Made by a program: the position numbers and the translations under genes
Source: Calditerrivibrio sp.
GTDB lineage: Bacteria; Chrysiogenota; Deferribacteres; Deferribacterales; Calditerrivibrionaceae
Direction: 5' to 3'
Length of the DNA stretch: 10,000 bases
Assembly (NCBI GenBank): GCA_020217115.1
Contig: JAIWOA010000030.1
Span: 1-10,000 of the forward strand
The notes under the pieces: generated by a model
What the model saw: only the letters and a program-made list of their open reading frames with translations
Databases searched by the model: none
What the model was told of the DNA's origin: nothing
Part shown: positions 7,191 to 10,000 of the stretch, piece by piece
How positions within the stretch are numbered: position 1 is the stretch's first letter
Layout: each line of letters starts with the position of its first letter

Positions 7191-8291
7191 TTATCCTTTA
7201 CTTAATATTTTTTTAAGCTTGTTTACAAATATCTGGTTTTCTTCCTGTGTACCTATTGAGACTCTTACATATTCTTTTAATGCAGGTCCTAAAAATCTAA
7301 CAATTACACCTTCTTTTAGTAGATTATCAAAAACCTTTTTACCATCACCAACATTTACAAGTATGAAATTGGCCTGTGTTTCTATATAATCCAGACCAAG
7401 TTCTTTAAATGCTTTGTAAAGATATACTTTACCTTCTCTATTTACCTTGATGGATCTTCTTACAAATTCTTTATCTTCAATGGCTGCAATGGCTGCAATT
7501 TGGGCAACCATGTTTACATTAAAGGGTTGTCTTACCCTATTTAACATATCTATCCCTTCGATATTTCCCACAGCATAGCCAATTCTAAACCCGGCAAGCC
7601 CATAAGCCTTTGAGAATGTCCTCATTGTCATTACATTTGGGTATTTATCTATAAGCTTTAAACTATCTGGAAAATCGGCAGCATCTACATACTCTATATA
7701 AGCTTCATCCAGCATTACTATTGTTTCTTTTGGTACAAAATTAAGAAAATCTGTCAATTCATCACTATTGAAATATACCCCGGTTGGGTTATTTGGGTTT
7801 GCCAAAAATATTATCCTTGTGGTATCTTCAATGGCATCTTTTAATTTTTCAAAATCGACTTTAAACCTTTCTTTGGTTGGAATCCATTTACAGCTGTTCC
7901 CATTTGCCTGTGCAATGATCCCGTACACAGAAAATGATGGGGCATAGGACATAACATGTTCACCAGGTTTTACAAAAGTTCTTATTGCAAGCTCTATTAT
8001 TTCATTTGATCCAGTTCCAAAAATTATTCTTGCAGGATCTACATTTAAAAAATGGCTAAGCTCCTGCCTTAAGTAAAATGCATCCCCTAATGGATAGCGG
8101 TTCATCTCATGAAGTGCTTCTGTTACTGCTTTTATAACTTTTTCTGACACTCCAAGAGGATTTTCATTTGAAGCAAGCTTTATTGCTTCTTTTATTCCAA
8201 GCTCTCTCTCCAGCTCTTTAATCGGTTTTCCCGGCTGGTATGGTATAAGACTGTTTATTTTTTCTCCAGCTAATTTTTTATAATCTATCAT
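7191..8291 (-). CDS. hisC: Histidinol-phosphate / aromatic aminotransferase (HisC family)
   Basis: This is a PLP-dependent fold-type I aminotransferase that converts imidazoleacetol phosphate to histidinol phosphate. HisC-family members in aromatic operons often also transaminate phenylpyruvate and 4-hydroxyphenylpyruvate. The 366-residue protein has SNENP (41-45), TGSNE (93-97), NPNNPTG (165-171), Asp195 in LDEAY that contacts the PLP ring nitrogen, the Schiff-base Lys228 in TFSKAYGLAG (225-234), Arg236 in FRIGY, and the carboxylate-binding Arg343 in RVSIGT. The start overlaps the pheA stop in an ATGA junction (4 nt), with a purine-rich AAGGGGG upstream. No other histidine gene is in the window. 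Its place between pheA and aroF supports a role in phenylalanine and tyrosine synthesis, possibly in addition to histidine; this is inference. A short in-frame tandem repeat occurs at IAAIAAI (265-271). Confidence 0.93.
   Translation of the reverse strand: MIDYKKLAGEKINSLIPYQPGKPIKELERELGIKEAIKLASNENPLGVSEKVIKAVTEALHEMNRYPLGDAFYLRQELSHFLNVDPARIIFGTGSNEIIELAIRTFVKPGEHVMSYAPSFSVYGIIAQANGNSCKWIPTKERFKVDFEKLKDAIEDTTRIIFLANPNNPTGVYFNSDELTDFLNFVPKETIVMLDEAYIEYVDAADFPDSLKLIDKYPNVMTMRTFSKAYGLAGFRIGYAVGNIEGIDMLNRVRQPFNVNMVAQIAAIAAIEDKEFVRRSIKVNREGKVYLYKAFKELGLDYIETQANFILVNVGDGKKVFDNLLKEGVIVRFLGPALKEYVRVSIGTQEENQIFVNKLKKILSKG
7478..7499. repeat. 9-bp tandem repeat inside hisC
   Basis: The unit CAATGGCTG occurs twice in tandem, followed by CAAT of a third copy. 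On the coding (minus) strand it encodes the repeated IAA tripeptide in a helix after the PLP lysine region. The unit is a multiple of three, so slippage would add or remove three residues without breaking the frame. It may simply reflect local protein sequence. Confidence 0.6.
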
Positions 8292-9358
8292 TTGACCCCC
8301 TTAGGATAAGAACCTAATATCTTCATAAAAGATACATTTTCTGAGAATTTTTCAAGAGATTTTTTTATCAGATCGTTTTTTACATGTCCATCTATATCAA
8401 CGTAAAAAATATACTCCCATGCCTTAAGCTTCGAGGGTCTGGATTCTATTTTTGTCATATTGATCCCCTCTTCAGCAAAGGCTTTTAATGCATTAAAAAG
8501 TGATCCTGATCTGTGTGTAACTCCAAAAAGTATCGATGTTTTATCGTTGCCAGTCTCATCTGGCTCAAAATTACCGATTACGAGAAATCTTGTAAAATTA
8601 TTTGACATATCTTCTATATTTCTGAAAATTATTTTCAGGTTATATTGTAGCTCTGCCATTTCTGAAGATATTGCTGCAATGGTTTCATCTTTAGATGCCA
8701 TCTCAGCTGCCTTTGCAGTTGACTCCACTTCAACTACAGGAATGTTTGGTATATTATCTGCAATCCATTTTCTACATTGAGCTATCGCATGGGGATGGGA
8801 ATAGATTACTTTGGCATCTTCTATCTTACCAGAAAGATTCATAAGATGGTGTGAAACTTCAAGGAATATTTCACCACATATCTTTAAGTTTGACTGACTA
8901 AACATGTCAAGTGTGTGATTTACAACACCTTCAAGGGAGTTTTCAATGGGGACAACGCCATAATCACACCTTCTTTTTTCTACATCTTCAAAGACTTCCG
9001 TTATACTTCTACATGGGACAGGTTTTGCTGACAAACCAAAATGTTTTATCGCTGCAAGGTTTGTAAATGTTCCCTGTGGACCAAGGTAAGCTACTTTTTG
9101 AACCTCTTCTAAGGAAAGGGAAGCAGAGATGATCTCCCTAAAAACGTTTCTTAATGCATCATTTGGGAAGGGGCCTTCATTTTTTGACTTTAGCCTTTCA
9201 TAGATAGCTCTTTCCCTTGATGGTACGTATAGAGAAGCGTTTTGGGCTTTCTTTATATGGCCAATTTCTATGACAAATTTTGCCCTTTTGTTTAAAAGAT
9301 CCAGTATCGTGTCATCTATTTCATCTATTTTTTTTCTCAGATTATCTAAACTTTCCAT
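8288..9358 (-). CDS. pheA: Bifunctional chorismate mutase / prephenate dehydratase (P-protein)
   Basis: This enzyme converts chorismate to prephenate and then to phenylpyruvate in the phenylalanine branch. The 356 residues fall into three parts. An AroQ-type chorismate mutase spans about 1-85, with Arg8, Arg25, Lys36, Arg48 and Glu49 aligning to active-site residues of the E. coli P-protein. The prephenate dehydratase domain spans about 88-265, with GPQGTFTNLAA (93-103), VVPIENSLEG (135-144) and the TRF motif (256-258). A C-terminal ACT domain spans about 275-356, with GSLFNAL (285-291) and ESRP (305-308), the phenylalanine-binding motif. Allosteric inhibition by phenylalanine is expected from the family. 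It is the first gene of the operon. An in-frame TAA lies three codons before the ATG, fixing the start. The ribosome binding site AAGGAG is only two bases from the ATG, unusually close. The stop overlaps hisC (ATGA). Confidence 0.97.
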   Translation of the reverse strand: MESLDNLRKKIDEIDDTILDLLNKRAKFVIEIGHIKKAQNASLYVPSRERAIYERLKSKNEGPFPNDALRNVFREIISASLSLEEVQKVAYLGPQGTFTNLAAIKHFGLSAKPVPCRSITEVFEDVEKRRCDYGVVPIENSLEGVVNHTLDMFSQSNLKICGEIFLEVSHHLMNLSGKIEDAKVIYSHPHAIAQCRKWIADNIPNIPVVEVESTAKAAEMASKDETIAAISSEMAELQYNLKIIFRNIEDMSNNFTRFLVIGNFEPDETGNDKTSILFGVTHRSGSLFNALKAFAEEGINMTKIESRPSKLKAWEYIFYVDIDGHVKNDLIKKSLEKFSENVSFMKILGSYPKGVK

Positions 9359-9363
9359 TGCTC

Positions 9364-9392
9364 CTTATAACAAAAAGTTAAAAAATATTCAA
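9364..9392 (-). promoter_or_regulatory. Promoter candidate for the pheA-rpsA operon
   Basis: On the minus strand TTGAAT (9392-9387) and TATAAG (9369-9364) are separated by 17 bases, a good sigma-70 geometry. The -10 overlaps the AAGGAG ribosome binding site of pheA, and a start point about seven bases downstream would fall at or next to the ATG at 9358. The transcript would then be leaderless or nearly so. No better pair was seen further upstream by eye, but a more distant promoter is possible. Confidence 0.35.
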
Positions 9393-9462
9393 CGTTTTTT
9401 TAATTTTTTCTAAATTGTAATGGGATTAATAAAAAATTGAGGAGGATGAAAATAAATAACTA

Positions 9463-9492
9463 TTGAAATTTAACCTAAATAAGAGTTATAAT
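9463..9492 (+). promoter_or_regulatory. Sigma-70-type promoter for the class V aminotransferase gene
   Basis: TTGAAA (9463-9468) and a perfect TATAAT (9487-9492) are 18 bases apart. A start point near 9499 would give a leader of about 25 nt containing the AGAGG ribosome binding site (9515-9519), five bases before the ATG at 9525. No operator-like inverted repeat or riboswitch-like structure was seen between the promoter and the gene. Confidence 0.65.
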
Positions 9493-9524
9493 AATACTTG
9501 CGAAATAAAACTTTAGAGGTGTAC

Positions 9525-10000
9525 ATGCTCAAAAAATATCTTTTGTCCCCCGGACCTACTCCGGTTCCCGAGAGAGTTTTGTTAGATATGGCTATGCCGA
9601 TAATTCATCATAGAACGTCAGAATTCTCTAAGATATTCTCTGATGTAAGAGAGGGTTTGAAACCTATATTTGGTACAAAACAGGATGTTTTGATGCTTGC
9701 TGGTAGTGGTACTGCTGCAATGGAGGCATCAATAATAAATACCTTAAACCCTGGAGATAAGGTATTGGTTATAAATGCTGGCAAATTTGGTAAAAGATGG
9801 GCAGAGATCTCTAATGCCTACGGTCTTGATGTATTAACAATCGATTTAGAGTGGGGCAGATCAGTAAAACCTGAGCAGGTTGAAGCAAAATTAATTGCCC
9901 ACCCTGAAATAAAAGCAGTATTGATGCAGGCAAGTGAGACTTCAACTACTGCATACCATCCTGTAGAAGAGATAGGTAAGATTATCTCCTTCAGAGAGGA
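9525..10000 (+). CDS. Class V PLP aminotransferase, serine/alanine-glyoxylate type (5' part, truncated by window edge)
   Basis: This gene encodes a fold-type I, class V aminotransferase of the serine-pyruvate / alanine-glyoxylate family, cytoplasmic and PLP-dependent. Only 158 codons are in the window; the family is about 360-390 residues. Visible signatures are LLSPGPTPVPERVL (6-19), HHRTSEF (28-34), the phosphate-cup segment AGSGTAAMEA (59-68), and ASETSTTAYHP (136-146), equivalent to the ExSTG segment of AGXT-type enzymes. The PLP lysine lies beyond the right edge, so catalytic integrity cannot be judged. The N-terminus lacks SerC-type motifs as I know them. It is transcribed divergently from pheA with its own promoter. 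Possible roles are glycine/serine/glyoxylate interconversion or phosphoserine transamination; a serA neighbour beyond the edge would support serine synthesis. Relatives are sometimes mislabelled as a soluble hydrogenase subunit, and the nearby hydrogenase gene is not evidence for that. Confidence 0.9.
   Translation, partial: MLKKYLLSPGPTPVPERVLLDMAMPIIHHRTSEFSKIFSDVREGLKPIFGTKQDVLMLAGSGTAAMEASIINTLNPGDKVLVINAGKFGKRWAEISNAYGLDVLTIDLEWGRSVKPEQVEAKLIAHPEIKAVLMQASETSTTAYHPVEEIGKIISFRE

Noticed and set aside
9446..9466. Mini-frame on the plus strand (ATG to TGA, encoding MKINNY) next to a GGAGG
   Set aside because: The GGAGG directly abuts the ATG with no spacing, and the frame lies upstream of and partly within the promoter of the plus-strand gene, so that promoter would not transcribe it.
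9359..9480. Leader peptide or attenuator, or T-box, controlling the pheA operon
   Set aside because: On the minus strand there is no ATG-initiated Phe- or Tyr-rich peptide, no stable hairpin followed by a T-tract and no T-box-like element; the region is just AT-rich.
9525..10000. Reading the plus-strand aminotransferase as a 'soluble hydrogenase subunit' because of family misannotation and a hydrogenase gene in the window
   Set aside because: The motifs are those of class V PLP aminotransferases, there are no metal-cluster ligands, and the hydrogenase gene is nearly 9 kb away on the other strand.

Overview
This window looks like an ordinary, well-conserved chromosomal segment of an AT-rich, anaerobic or microaerophilic, H2-using bacterium. 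The mix of a Tat-exported [NiFe]-hydrogenase, a Thermotoga-type DAHP synthase and an aromatic/cmk/rpsA gene cluster would fit a member of the Deferribacteres (for example a Calditerrivibrio- or Deferribacter-like organism). That placement is inferred from gene content and base composition only and is not proven here.

Layout. (1) Positions 1-691, minus strand: 5' part of the gene for a periplasmic [NiFe]-hydrogenase small subunit, cut off by the left window edge. (2) Positions 692-867: intergenic, holding the rho-independent terminator of the large operon (812-840) and two near-identical 14-bp palindromic boxes (751-764 and 787-800) upstream of the hydrogenase gene. (3) Positions 868-9358, minus strand: a tightly packed run of eight genes, transcribed in the order pheA - hisC - aroF - tyrA - aroA - cmk - ispH - rpsA. 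Junctions are overlaps of 8, 8, 4, 1 and 1 nt or gaps of 2-3 nt, so the genes are almost certainly one operon with translational coupling. (4) Positions 9359-9524: divergent intergenic region with promoter candidates for both directions. (5) Positions 9525-10000, plus strand: 5' part of a class V (fold type I) PLP aminotransferase, cut off by the right window edge.

How the genes work together. AroF makes DAHP, the entry point of the shikimate pathway. AroA makes EPSP, the penultimate intermediate before chorismate. The chorismate mutase half of PheA makes prephenate. The prephenate dehydratase half of PheA and the dehydrogenase TyrA split prephenate into the phenylalanine and tyrosine branches. 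HisC can supply the final transamination as well as serving histidine synthesis. Cmk (CMP/dCMP phosphorylation), IspH (last step of the MEP isoprenoid pathway) and ribosomal protein S1 follow as housekeeping genes on the same transcript. This resembles the serC-pheA-hisC-tyrA-aroA-cmk-rpsA 'supraoperon' known from Gammaproteobacteria, but with aroF and ispH inserted and with a different class V aminotransferase, divergently oriented, where serC would stand.

No mobile elements, CRISPR arrays, tRNA or rRNA genes, or broken genes were seen. No clearly novel system is present. The points most worth checking are the Cys-to-Asp substitution at a proximal-cluster ligand position of the hydrogenase, the paired palindromes upstream of it, and the nearly leaderless promoter geometry at pheA.
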